Of a DNA stretch of 49,280 nucleotides, positions 8,969 to 16,758 are shown in pieces; position 1 is the first letter of the stretch, and every line of letters begins with the position of its first letter. This DNA is from JAWWPG01 sp038254365 (GTDB taxonomy: Bacteria; Actinomycetota; Actinomycetes; Propionibacteriales; Nocardioidaceae), in assembly GCA_038254365.1 (NCBI GenBank), contig JBBSGI010000016.1, forward strand, positions 1 to 49,280, given 5' to 3'. The position numbers were made by a program, and so were the translations under genes. The notes under the pieces are model-generated. The model was not told the DNA's origin. It ran no database searches and saw only the letters and a list, made by a program, of their open reading frames with translations.

Positions 8969-9874
8969 CTATTGCGTGTTCGGCGGGGTGACGGCTGCCC
9001 GGCGCTCCGCTGCCTCCCGGAACCGCCGCTCGGTCTGCGCCACCAGCCGGTCGGCCTTCTCGAGCTCCTTCTGAGTGCGGCGCCGTTCCCAGTCGGCTTC
9101 CGCCTGCGACGTGGTGGCGCGTTCGAGCTTGGCCTTCAGGCGGGCCACCTTGTCCTCGGCCTCCCGGCACTCCTTGGCGGCCAGCTCGACCGCGGCGTCC
9201 GCGTCGGACTTCGCCCGGGTCGCTCGGTCGACCGCGGACCTGGCGTCGGCTACCTCGCGGTCAGCGGCGGCGACTCGCGCCGCCAGCCGCTGATCCCTGG
9301 TGCCACTGCGCCCCGGCGCTGACGCCGCCGTCCGGCCGGTCGGGACGCTGGACAGGGCAGGTCCGCCGCCCACGATGGCCGGCCCAAAGCCGGCGTGCTG
9401 GAGACCGCTGCTCAGCCGTCCAGCCAGCAACCGCTCAGCGGCACCGGGGTCGACGAGCCCGGCGTCCAAGGTCTCCTCCAGGCCGCGGGCGGCGTCGGCG
9501 CTTACCTTCCGACCGGCCCGCGAGGCCAGTCCGCGACCCCGCTGCACGAGCGCACGCACCAGCTGCCGCTTCTGCCGGGTGAACTCGCGCAGCTGGTCGC
9601 CGGTGAGCCCGCCGGCCGCGTCACGCAGGCCCGCGCCGAGTTCGAGCAAGGGCCGCAGCTCGTCCGCGTGATGACGAGCCAGCTGGTTGGCCAGCCAGGC
9701 CACCTGGTTGGGCTTGGCGAGCGTGTGGATCTGAGCTGCCAGCTCCTTCTCGCCGGCCGCCCTGGCCTCCTTCTCGGCCGCCGTCCGGGCCGCGGTGAAC
9801 TCCTCAGCCGGGAGCCCGTACAGCTCGTCGGCGACGGTGTCGAGGTCCACCGGTACATCTTCCTCCGCGTTCAT
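8969..9874 (-). CDS. Coiled-coil protein of unknown function
   Basis: A 301-residue cytoplasmic protein that I recognise only as a recurring uncharacterised type in actinobacteria. Its N-terminus reads 'DELYGLPAEEFTAART', followed by 'LAKPNQVAWLANQLAR'. The C-terminal third (about residues 200-290) is a long charged helix rich in Ala, Glu, Lys and Arg, a likely coiled coil. No catalytic motif is seen. The start is uncertain: ATG at 9874, or GTG at 9904, which would overlap the upstream Mur-ligase-like gene by 14 bases. It lies directly behind that gene on the same strand and converges on cphA across about 90 bases. Confidence 0.8.
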   Translation of the reverse strand: MNAEEDVPVDLDTVADELYGLPAEEFTAARTAAEKEARAAGEKELAAQIHTLAKPNQVAWLANQLARHHADELRPLLELGAGLRDAAGGLTGDQLREFTRQKRQLVRALVQRGRGLASRAGRKVSADAARGLEETLDAGLVDPGAAERLLAGRLSSGLQHAGFGPAIVGGGPALSSVPTGRTAASAPGRSGTRDQRLAARVAAADREVADARSAVDRATRAKSDADAAVELAAKECREAEDKVARLKAKLERATTSQAEADWERRRTQKELEKADRLVAQTERRFREAAERRAAVTPPNTQ

Positions 9875-9890
9875 TCCCGGCGGCGTCCCG

Positions 9891-11594
9891 CTACGCGACG
9901 TCACCGCCGGCGAGCAGCACCTTGTCCCGCAGCACGGCCGGGGAGTCGACGGCTCCTCCGTTGGCGCGGAGCCACTGGTCCACCTCGGCTCGGTCCTGGT
10001 GGCACATCAGCCCGATGACGTCACCGGGTCGGGCCCGCTTGACGAGCCCGGCCAGCCCGTCCAGCTCGGAACCGTAGGCCGGCACGTCGCGGACGCCCAC
10101 CTCGGCTGCTCCCGCCCGGAACAGCTCGTCGATCTCCCCCGTCGTCCGGCCTCGGAGGTACCTGCTCTTGTGGATGATGGCCAGCACATCACTGCCACGC
10201 GCTGCGATGGCGCCGAGGCTGTGCAACAGGTCGTCGGTGCGGTCGCCTGCCGTTCCCAGCGCGAGCATCGTCCGCGCACCCGGCGGACGCAGGCCACGCA
10301 TGATCTCGAGAAGGGCCTCGAGACCCGACTCGTTGTGAGCGAGGTCGACGACGACGGTCATCCCCCGCGCCGAGTAGACGTTCATCCGACCGGGGTTATG
10401 CTCGGGCCCGGGCTCGAACGTCTGCAGGCCTTCGACGACGGCGGCACGGGGCAGTCCGATGCCCAGGGCCGCACTAGCCGCCGCGAGCGCGTTCTCGACG
10501 TTGAAGCGGCTCAGCCCGGACAAGGTCATGGGCACGTCGACGAGCCGGGCCAGCGGGTCCGGGTCGTCGCCCGGCTCCAGGGCACAGATCCAGCCGTCGA
10601 TGACGGTGGTGGCGCGGCCACCGGAGCCCAAGACCTCGCGGATGGCGGGCGCGTCGGGGTCACGCGAGAACGCCCAGGGTCTCGCCGCCGTCACGGACCG
10701 CATCGCGAACACCCGCGGGTCGTCGCCGTTGAGCACCGCCCACCCGCCGGGCCGGGTGATGCGCGGCACGACCGCCTTGACCTCGGCGAGCTGGTCGACC
10801 GTGTCGATGCCGTGGAGACCGAGATGGTCGGCGCTCACGTTGGTCACGACGGAGACGTCGTTGTGCGTCACGCCCATGCCCCGGAGCAGGATGCCACCGC
10901 GGGCGGTCTCGGTGACGGCCAGCTCGATCCCCGGCTGGGCTAGCACGCGGGCCGCACCGCTCGGTCCGGAGTAGTCACCGCTTTCGACGAGGACACCATC
11001 CGCGTAGATGCCGTCCGTGGACGACCATCCCACGTGCCATCCCGCTGCCCGGGCGATGTGCCCGATCATCCGTGCGGTTGTCGTCTTCCCGTTGGTCCCG
11101 GTGACCGCGACCACGGGCACCCGCGGCTTGACCGTTGTCGCCCGGGACCCCGGATCGGCGTTGCGCACGAACCGGGCGGCGGCACTGACGACCTCGTCGA
11201 TGTCGGCGTCGACGCGGGCGAGCCCGTCCAGCACCTGCGCGACCGCGTGCCCGAGCGCCTCGGCCCGGCCACGGTGCCGCCACGGGTAGGCGACGACCAG
11301 TCGATCCGGGTCGTGGGTCGGCCGGACCCTGACCGCCAGCCGGTGCGTGCCCGCCTCGGCTGCCACCTGTCGGACCAGCCGGGCCAGCGTCCGGGCGGCG
11401 AACCGCTGGCGAAGCCCGCTCCCGGGCTCACCAGGCCTGACATTCGACAGCCCGATGCGCTTGGCCAGCCGCGTCGCCACGCCGACGCTCACCGCGGTCA
11501 GCGCCGTGACGTCCAAGGTGACCTTGACGGCTGCCTGCGAGAAATAGAGGTTCGGCCCTTCCAGCACCCGGAGCTCGAGCAGCGACGATGTCAC
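9891..11594 (-). CDS. Mur ligase family protein related to CphA but without ATP-grasp
   Basis: A 567-residue protein starting at GTG 11594. Residues 1-25 ('LLELRVLEGPNLYFSQAAVK') resemble the N domain of the CphA encoded at 6047. The segment up to about 160 is otherwise poorly conserved, and the central ATP-grasp domain of CphA is absent. A full Mur-ligase module follows from about residue 165, with P-loop GTNGKTTT, 'TARGGILLRGMG', 'NVSADHLGLHGIDTV' and 'AHNESGLEALL' matching CphA nearly block for block. Inference: an amide ligase acting on cyanophycin, its dipeptides or a related Asp/Arg polymer, or a regulator of CphA. It is not MurC-F, since the matches are to the CphA subtype. A TAGCGT box overlaps the stop codon of the upstream gene. 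Confidence 0.85.
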   Translation of the reverse strand: MTSSLLELRVLEGPNLYFSQAAVKVTLDVTALTAVSVGVATRLAKRIGLSNVRPGEPGSGLRQRFAARTLARLVRQVAAEAGTHRLAVRVRPTHDPDRLVVAYPWRHRGRAEALGHAVAQVLDGLARVDADIDEVVSAAARFVRNADPGSRATTVKPRVPVVAVTGTNGKTTTARMIGHIARAAGWHVGWSSTDGIYADGVLVESGDYSGPSGAARVLAQPGIELAVTETARGGILLRGMGVTHNDVSVVTNVSADHLGLHGIDTVDQLAEVKAVVPRITRPGGWAVLNGDDPRVFAMRSVTAARPWAFSRDPDAPAIREVLGSGGRATTVIDGWICALEPGDDPDPLARLVDVPMTLSGLSRFNVENALAAASAALGIGLPRAAVVEGLQTFEPGPEHNPGRMNVYSARGMTVVVDLAHNESGLEALLEIMRGLRPPGARTMLALGTAGDRTDDLLHSLGAIAARGSDVLAIIHKSRYLRGRTTGEIDELFRAGAAEVGVRDVPAYGSELDGLAGLVKRARPGDVIGLMCHQDRAEVDQWLRANGGAVDSPAVLRDKVLLAGGDVA

Positions 11595-11600
11595 CGCGAC

Positions 11601-11606
11601 ACGCTA
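11601..11606 (-). promoter_or_regulatory. Candidate -10 box overlapping an upstream stop codon
   Basis: TAGCGT on the minus strand ends 6 bases before the GTG at 11594. Its first three bases are the TAG stop of the nitronate monooxygenase-like gene, so an internal leaderless promoter may be embedded at the gene boundary. Confidence 0.45.
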
Positions 11607-12581
11607 CTCACCCGTCACCAGGCCCGCGGCCGCCCGTAGCAGCGCGGCGGCCCCGGCCAGCCGGCCGACCACCTCCGCCACAGCCGGGCGACTGCCGTCG
11701 AGCAGGCCCACCCCCTGGCCGATGTAGAGCGGCATCGTCGCGAAGTCGCGGTCCCCGGGTGCTCGGCGGAAAGCGGCGACCGCCTCCGAATCTTGGGACA
11801 GCTCCGACTCGCGCCCTTCCCAGCGGTCGAAGAACGCGTTTCTGATCGTGCGGCCGCCGATCTCGGGTGGCCAGCCCACCGCCGAGGCAACATCGAAGAC
11901 ATGCCCGTACGCCGTCGAACTCTCGTCCGCCTCACCGAGCCTGGCCACCTGGTCGTCCGGCCAAGCCGACTCCCGGCAGCTCACGAACGCCGTCCCCACC
12001 CAGGCACCGGCAGCTCCCGCCGCCAGTACCGCGGCCAGCCCACGCGCTGTGCCGATGCCGCCGGCCGCGAGCACCGGGATCTTGACCCGCTCGAGGACAC
12101 CCTGCAGCAACGGCAAGGTCGCCACGGTGTCGAACCCGTGCCCGCCTCCTTCCGAGCCGCGGCTCACCACCAAGTCGACGCCGGCGTCCTCGGCCCGCAG
12201 CGCCTGTTCGACCGAGCCCACTTGGGCCACGACGGCACAGCCCGCCGCCTGGAGCACGTCGACGTACGGCCGGAAGTCGCCGAAGCTGACCGATACCAGC
12301 GCCGGGGCGGTCGCGAGGACGGCGTCGAGCTGGTCTCGCCGCCTCGGCAAGGCCCAGGCCATCAGGCCGACGCCCACGGGCCGGCCGGGCGCGGAAGCGA
12401 CCTCGATTTCGCGTCGGACTGCGGCTCCGGACGCCGTACCACCGACCCCGACCGTGCCGAGGATGCCGGCTCGGCTGGCCGCAGCTGCGAATCGGCCGTC
12501 GGCGGCCCCGGCCATCGACGCCGCGACGACCGGGATCTCCAGGCCGAACCGTCTGGTCAGCTCCGTCTCGATGATGGCCAC
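11604..12581 (-). CDS. Nitronate monooxygenase-like FMN protein
   Basis: A 325-residue TIM-barrel flavoprotein of the 2-nitropropane dioxygenase/nitronate monooxygenase family. Visible family marks are the N-terminal 'IPVVAASMAGAADGRFAAAAS', the phosphate-binding 'SRGSEGGGHG' and 'IPVLAAGGIGTARGLAAVLAAGA'. The catalytic His of the family would be that of GGGHG. The usual reaction is oxidation of alkyl nitronates such as propionate-3-nitronate with O2; many members have unknown substrates, and the FabK-type enoyl reductases share the fold. It is 15 bases downstream of fabI in the same direction, so a link to fatty-acid metabolism is possible but unproven. Confidence 0.88.
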   Translation of the reverse strand: MAIIETELTRRFGLEIPVVAASMAGAADGRFAAAASRAGILGTVGVGGTASGAAVRREIEVASAPGRPVGVGLMAWALPRRRDQLDAVLATAPALVSVSFGDFRPYVDVLQAAGCAVVAQVGSVEQALRAEDAGVDLVVSRGSEGGGHGFDTVATLPLLQGVLERVKIPVLAAGGIGTARGLAAVLAAGAAGAWVGTAFVSCRESAWPDDQVARLGEADESSTAYGHVFDVASAVGWPPEIGGRTIRNAFFDRWEGRESELSQDSEAVAAFRRAPGDRDFATMPLYIGQGVGLLDGSRPAVAEVVGRLAGAAALLRAAAGLVTGE

Positions 12582-12596
12582 CCGGTCCTCCTCTCC

Positions 12597-13367
12597 TCAG
12601 GCGCCCATCGCGTGGTACCCGCCGTCGACGTGGACGATCTCGCCGGTGGTCTTCGGGAAGAAGTCGCTCAGCAGAGCGACCACACCGCGCGCCGTGGGCT
12701 CCAAGTCCTCCAGGTCCCAACCGATCGGGGCCCGCTTCACCCACTCGGCCTCGAACCGGTCGAAGCCGGGAATGGCCTTCGCCGCCAACGTCTTGAGCGG
12801 ACCGGCACTGACCAGGTTGCACCGGATGGCGTGCGCCCCGAGGTCGCGGGCGAGGTAGCGGTTGCACGACTCCAGGGCGCCCTTGGCGAAACCCATCCAG
12901 TCGTAGCCGGGCCAGGCCACCGACGCGTCGAACGTCAGGCCCACGACGCTGCCCCCACTGCCCATCAACGGCAGGCAGGCCACCGCGAGCGACTGCAGGG
13001 AGTAGGCCGACACCTGCACCGCCTGCGCGACGTCAGGCCACGGCCCGGCCAAGAACTTCCCGCCGAGGATGGTCTGTGGGTTGCCGTAGGCGATAGCGTG
13101 CACGACGCCGTCGAGGGAGTCGACATGCTCTCGCACCTGGTCCGCGAGCCCGACCAGGTGCGTGTCGTCGCTCACGTCGAGCTCCAGCACGGCGGGTTCC
13201 ACCGGCAGCCGCTTGGCGATCCGTCGAGTTATCGACAGCGCCCGTCCGAAGTTCGAGATGAGGACCGTGGCGCCCTCCTGCTGGGCCACCTTGGCCGTCG
13301 CGAAGCCGATCGACGTGTCGATCGTGACCCCGGCGACGAGAATGTTCTTGCCTTCGAGAATGCCCAT
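12597..13367 (-). CDS. fabI: Enoyl-ACP reductase FabI (InhA-like)
   Basis: A 256-residue NADH-dependent enoyl-[acyl carrier protein] reductase, the last step of each fatty-acid elongation cycle. The N-terminus 'GILEGKNILVAGVTIDTSIG' carries the divergent nucleotide-binding motif of this class. The catalytic residues align with InhA: Phe146 in GLTFDAS, Tyr155 in PGYDWM and Lys162 in GFAKGAL. The ATG at 13367 is preceded by AAAGGA at good spacing; the frame is open to 13496 but the extension is Arg-rich and unlikely. It follows fabG by 50 bases, the same order as mabA-inhA in mycobacteria. Confidence 0.95.
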   Translation of the reverse strand: MGILEGKNILVAGVTIDTSIGFATAKVAQQEGATVLISNFGRALSITRRIAKRLPVEPAVLELDVSDDTHLVGLADQVREHVDSLDGVVHAIAYGNPQTILGGKFLAGPWPDVAQAVQVSAYSLQSLAVACLPLMGSGGSVVGLTFDASVAWPGYDWMGFAKGALESCNRYLARDLGAHAIRCNLVSAGPLKTLAAKAIPGFDRFEAEWVKRAPIGWDLEDLEPTARGVVALLSDFFPKTTGEIVHVDGGYHAMGA

Positions 13368-13417
13368 CGGGTGTCCTTTGCTCGCGTTCCAGCCTGGCTT
13401 GCCGTACGGGATGTGGA

Positions 13418-14122
13418 TCAGTGACCCATGCCGAGTCCGCCGTCGACGGGAATGACGGCCCCGGTGATGTAGCCCGCCTCTTCGGAGGCCAGCCACCGCA
13501 CGACGGCGGCGACCTCCGCGCTGGTGGCGTACCGGCCGAGTGGAATCGCCTTCAGGTACTCGGCCTTGCGCTCCTCCGACATCGCGGCCGTCATGTCTGT
13601 CTCGACGAACCCCGGCGCGACGACGTTCGTGGTGATCGAGCGGCTGCCGAGCTCCCGCGCCATGGACCGTGCCATGCCGACCAACCCGGCCTTGCTGGCC
13701 GCGTAGTTCACCTGCCCGGCCGAGCCCAGCAGACCGACGACAGACGACACCAGCACGATGCGGCCCCGGCGCAGCCGGAGCATGCCGCGGGCAGCCCGCT
13801 TGGCGACCCGGAACGATCCGGTGAGGTTGGTGTCGAGCACCGACTGCCAGTCGTCATCGGACATGCGCAGCAGGAGCGTATCGCGGGTGATGCCGGCGTT
13901 AGCCACCAGCACCTCGACCGGGCCTTGCTCGGCCTCGATCGTGGTGAACGCCTCGTCGACCGCAGCCGAGTCCGTCACGTCACAACGCACAGCCAGAAAC
14001 CCCTCGGGTGGCTGACCCGACCGGTAGGTGACCGCCACCTGGTCGCCGGCCTCGAGGAAGGAGTGTGCGATGGCCCGACCTATCCCCCGGTTCCCGCCGG
14101 TGACCAGCACGGACCTGTTCAC
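13418..14122 (-). CDS. fabG: 3-oxoacyl-ACP reductase FabG
   Basis: A 234-residue short-chain dehydrogenase that reduces 3-ketoacyl-ACP in type II fatty-acid synthesis. It has the NADP-binding TGGNRGIG (residues 8-15), NAG at 75-77, the catalytic Ser127, and Tyr140 and Lys144 in 'YAASKAG'. The start is a GTG at 14122 preceded by a strong AGGAGGAGG. The length is typical. It is the first gene of the fabG-fabI pair, and the position ahead of an InhA-like FabI supports the fatty-acid role over a generic SDR. Confidence 0.94.
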   Translation of the reverse strand: MNRSVLVTGGNRGIGRAIAHSFLEAGDQVAVTYRSGQPPEGFLAVRCDVTDSAAVDEAFTTIEAEQGPVEVLVANAGITRDTLLLRMSDDDWQSVLDTNLTGSFRVAKRAARGMLRLRRGRIVLVSSVVGLLGSAGQVNYAASKAGLVGMARSMARELGSRSITTNVVAPGFVETDMTAAMSEERKAEYLKAIPLGRYATSAEVAAVVRWLASEEAGYITGAVIPVDGGLGMGH

Positions 14123-14219
14123 GCGACCTCCTCCTGACCCTGGTGTGGCGGTTGACGCTACCGGCTCGCCCGGAGCGGCGGAACCTCAGGCTCGCGACAA
14201 GCGCACCCGCAGGTCGGCG

Positions 14220-14225
14220 TACGGT
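14220..14225 (+). promoter_or_regulatory. Candidate -10 box of the DUF3099 gene
   Basis: TACGGT ends 18 bases before the ATG at 14244. The leader contains the purine-rich 'ggaagggagagga', which serves as the ribosome binding site. Confidence 0.35.
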
Positions 14226-14243
14226 GGAAGGGAGAGGACAGCC

Positions 14244-14564
14244 ATGAGCCAGCAGCACGAAGCACCCGTGAGCATCACGTCGGCCCGGTCGAGCCGGAGC
14301 GACGACATCAAGCGCCGCGAGGTCAAGTACCTCGTCTCGATGGGCATCCGCACGGTGTGCTTCGTCCTCGCCGTCGTCCTCAGCGGACCGATGCGCTGGG
14401 TCATGGTCGCGGGCGCGTTCTTCCTGCCGTACTTCGCCGTCGTCATCGCCAACGCGGCCGACGGTCGACAGTCGGCCGGCCCGGCGCAGTTCGAGGACGA
14501 GGACCTGCCGCAGATCACGGCGGCCGTGCAGCACCCGGAACAAGACGTCGGCTCCTCGTCCTGA
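14244..14564 (+). CDS. DUF3099 family membrane protein
   Basis: A 106-residue protein with two membrane segments (about residues 30-48, then 53-70) separated by a short turn. The conserved start 'SITSARSSRSDDIKRREVKYLVSMGIRT' is typical of DUF3099. The cytoplasmic tail is acidic. The ATG at 14244 is chosen because of the GGGAGAGGA purine tract just upstream; the open frame continues to 14028 but overlaps fabG antisense. The function of the family is unknown. Confidence 0.85.
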   Translation: MSQQHEAPVSITSARSSRSDDIKRREVKYLVSMGIRTVCFVLAVVLSGPMRWVMVAGAFFLPYFAVVIANAADGRQSAGPAQFEDEDLPQITAAVQHPEQDVGSSS

Positions 14565-14588
14565 CGTGGGAATGCGACGCTACCGAGC

Positions 14589-14801
14589 ATGGGTGAAGAG
14601 CCGGACGTCCACGCGGACATGCTGCGTTGTTCGGCGCGTGGATGCACCAGGACCGCCGAGTTCGAGCTGCGCTGGAACAACCCCAAGATCCACCCACCGG
14701 AGCGTCGTAAAAGCTGGCTGGCCTGCGCCGACCACCGCGGAAGCCTTAGCGCATTCCTGGCCGCGCGTGGGTTCTTGCGTGCGGTCGAGCCGGTGCCCTG
14801 A
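14589..14801 (+). CDS. Small Cys/His protein, possible zinc-binding
   Basis: A 70-residue soluble protein. It contains 'LRCSARGCTRTAEFELRW' (Cys14, Cys19) and later 'WLACADHRGSL' (a Cys and a His), a CxxxxC...CxxH pattern that could hold one zinc ion in a treble-clef-like fold. It begins 24 bases after the DUF3099 stop, so it is probably cotranscribed. I do not know a function. The composition and the downstream convergent moaA support a real gene rather than chance; an alternative ATG lies at 14619. Confidence 0.7.
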   Translation: MGEEPDVHADMLRCSARGCTRTAEFELRWNNPKIHPPERRKSWLACADHRGSLSAFLAARGFLRAVEPVP

Positions 14802-14830
14802 CATACCGGGCTGGGCTCGAGGTACCCCGC

Positions 14831-15847
14831 TCAGCCGCCGATGGCGCTCATCGGACGCACTGGCTGCAGGAACGATGGGTCGTCGATGCCGTGGCCGGGT
14901 CGTTTGGTCAGCATCGCGGCCTGCCAGCGCTGCGCGATCTCCTCGTCGGAGACGCCGGTACGTAGTGCCGTGCGGAGGTCTGACTCCTCGCGCGCGAACA
15001 GGCAGTTGCGGACCTGACCGTCGGCGGTAAGCCGCACCCGGTCACAGTCACCGCAGAACGGCCTGGTCACCGACGCGATGATGCCGACCGTCGCTGGCCC
15101 GCCGTCGACGTGGAAGCTCTCGGCGGGTGCGCTTCCGCGGTGAGCCGGGTCGGGCGTGAGCACAAAGTCGCGCTCGAGCGACTCGAGGATCTCGGCGGCG
15201 GTGACCATCTCGGCCCGGCTCCAGCCGTGCTGGGCGTCCAGCGGCATCTGCTCGATGAAACGCAGTTCGTAGCCCCGCGCCAGGCACCAGCGCAGCAGTT
15301 CCGCGGCCTGGTCGTCGTTCTGGCCACGCAGCAGGACCGCGTTGACCTTCACCGGGGTGAGCCCGGCCCGTTCGGCGGCGGCAAGCCCCCGGACCACGTC
15401 ATCGAACCGGTTGCGGCGGGTCATCGAGGCGAACGTCTCGGACCGCACGGTGTCGAGGCTGACGTTGACCCGGTCGAGACCTGCCTGCGCCAGAGACAAG
15501 GCGGTGCGCTCCAACCCGATGCCGTTGGTGGTCACCGCGATCCTTGGCCTCGGCACCAGCGCCGCCGTACGAGCCACGATGCCGACGAACCCCGGCCGGA
15601 TGAGCGGCTCGCCACCGGTGAAGCGCACCTCGTCGACGCCCAGCCGGGTGACGGCGATCTCGATCAAGCGGACGACCTCGTCGTCGGTCAGCACGTCGTC
15701 GCGCGGGAGCCACTCGAGCCCCGCGGCGGGCATGCAGTAGGAGCACCTGAGGTTGCACCGGTCGGTCAGCGAGACCCGGAGATCCGTCGCGACCCGGCCG
15801 AAGCTGTCGCGCAAGGGCGACGTCGTGGTCACGAGCGGGATGTGCAT
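14831..15847 (-). CDS. moaA: GTP 3',8-cyclase MoaA
   Basis: A 338-residue radical-SAM enzyme that converts GTP to 3',8-cyclo-GTP, the first step of molybdenum cofactor synthesis. The SAM-binding cluster is CNLRCSYC (Cys31, Cys35, Cys38). The C-terminal second cluster motif is 'FCGDCDRVRL' with a later Cys in 'VRNCLF'. The chain ends in the Gly-Gly motif required by the family. The ATG at 15847 is preceded at 6 bases by TACGCT, so the long upstream open frame to 16171 is not coding. No other moa gene is in the window. Confidence 0.95.
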   Translation of the reverse strand: MHIPLVTTTSPLRDSFGRVATDLRVSLTDRCNLRCSYCMPAAGLEWLPRDDVLTDDEVVRLIEIAVTRLGVDEVRFTGGEPLIRPGFVGIVARTAALVPRPRIAVTTNGIGLERTALSLAQAGLDRVNVSLDTVRSETFASMTRRNRFDDVVRGLAAAERAGLTPVKVNAVLLRGQNDDQAAELLRWCLARGYELRFIEQMPLDAQHGWSRAEMVTAAEILESLERDFVLTPDPAHRGSAPAESFHVDGGPATVGIIASVTRPFCGDCDRVRLTADGQVRNCLFAREESDLRTALRTGVSDEEIAQRWQAAMLTKRPGHGIDDPSFLQPVRPMSAIGG

Positions 15848-15853
15848 GGGCTC

Positions 15854-15859
15854 AGCGTA
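15854..15859 (-). promoter_or_regulatory. Candidate -10 box of moaA, leaderless
   Basis: TACGCT on the minus strand ends 6 bases before the moaA ATG. It fixes the start against the longer open frame. Confidence 0.5.
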
Positions 15860-15901
15860 CGTGGTGCTCGGGCAACCGCCTGTCTCCTGTGCCCCCACGG
15901 G

Positions 15902-15907
15902 TAGTGT
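15902..15907 (+). promoter_or_regulatory. Candidate -10 box of the SURF1 gene
   Basis: TAGTGT ends 9 bases before the GTG at 15917. It lies in the 69-base divergent gap shared with moaA. Confidence 0.4.
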
Positions 15908-15916
15908 CGAGGTGCC

Positions 15917-16744
15917 GTGCTGCGCTTCCTCTTGACACCCCGCTGGGTCGGCCTCCTCATCGTGGTCGTCCTCCTCGGGTTCACCTGCGTGAAGCTCAGC
16001 GAGTGGCAGTTCCACCGCTACCAGGAGCGCCGCGACTCCAACACGGTGGAGCGGTCGAACCTCGCCGCCGAGCCGGCCCCGGTGTCGGCGCTGCTCAGTA
16101 CGACACGGGAGCCCGGCTCCGACCTGGAGTGGCGGAGGGTGACTGCGACCGGACGCTACGACGCCCGGCACCAGCTCGCGGTCCTCTACCGCACCCGAAA
16201 CGGCGCGCCGGGGGTCGACGTCGTCACGCCGTTCGTTACCGATCGGGGCACCGCCGTGCTGGTCGACCGGGGTTGGGTCTCGAGCCCCGCCAACGGCAAC
16301 ATCGACCAGTCGCTACCCGAGCCCGTGGCGGGGCGGGCCACCATCTCGGGATGGGTACGGGCCGACTCGGGCGGTGACGCCGGCCAGGTGACGCCGTCGC
16401 TGGGATCGGTGCGGGCGATCTCGGCCGACGCGCTGCGGCCTTCGCTGCCCTACCCGCTGTACGACGGGTTCCTCGACCTGACCAGGGAGTCTCCACCGTC
16501 GCCCGCCGCCCCGCTCAAGGCGGACGGCCCCGATCTGGGCGGTGGTCCGAGCTTCCTCTACGGGTTCCAGTGGCTGTTCTTCGCGTTGCTGTTCTTCGGC
16601 TTCTGGTGTTATTTCGCGTGGGCGGAGTACCAGGAGAAGGTGAAGGGCAAGGACACCGGCCGCAGTCCGAGGCCGCCCAGGAAGCCGTGGCGGCCCGGCG
16701 CCGACGCCGAGGACGACCTATCTCCAGTTGAACCGCCAACTTAA
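15917..16744 (+). CDS. SURF1 family cytochrome oxidase biogenesis protein
   Basis: A 275-residue membrane protein. It has the SURF1 topology: one N-terminal membrane helix (about 8-28) and one near residues 210-232, flanking a large extracytoplasmic domain. Family patterns include 'LSEWQFHRYQERRDSN' after the first helix, 'WRRVTATGRYD' and 'VLVDRGWVSS'. Family knowledge: SURF1 helps insert haem a and assemble aa3-type cytochrome c oxidase. The start codon is a GTG. The tail is basic and proline-rich. It converges on an ABC exporter with only 9 bases between stops. Confidence 0.92.
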   Translation: MLRFLLTPRWVGLLIVVVLLGFTCVKLSEWQFHRYQERRDSNTVERSNLAAEPAPVSALLSTTREPGSDLEWRRVTATGRYDARHQLAVLYRTRNGAPGVDVVTPFVTDRGTAVLVDRGWVSSPANGNIDQSLPEPVAGRATISGWVRADSGGDAGQVTPSLGSVRAISADALRPSLPYPLYDGFLDLTRESPPSPAAPLKADGPDLGGGPSFLYGFQWLFFALLFFGFWCYFAWAEYQEKVKGKDTGRSPRPPRKPWRPGADAEDDLSPVEPPT

Positions 16745-16758
16745 CTTGACGGCTCAAC
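16727..16758. terminator. Weak hairpin between convergent genes
   Basis: Arms 16727-16735 (gttgaaccg) and 16750-16758 (cggctcaac) pair with one mismatch around an AT-rich 14-base loop. The hairpin overlaps the 3' ends of both the SURF1 gene and the ABC exporter gene, so it could act on both strands; there is no clear T-tract. Confidence 0.3.

Noticed and set aside
11793..13424. A 543-residue plus-strand open frame
   Set aside because: It is antisense to fabI and the nitronate monooxygenase-like gene, with biased composition (Arg/Gly/His/Asp) and no domain.
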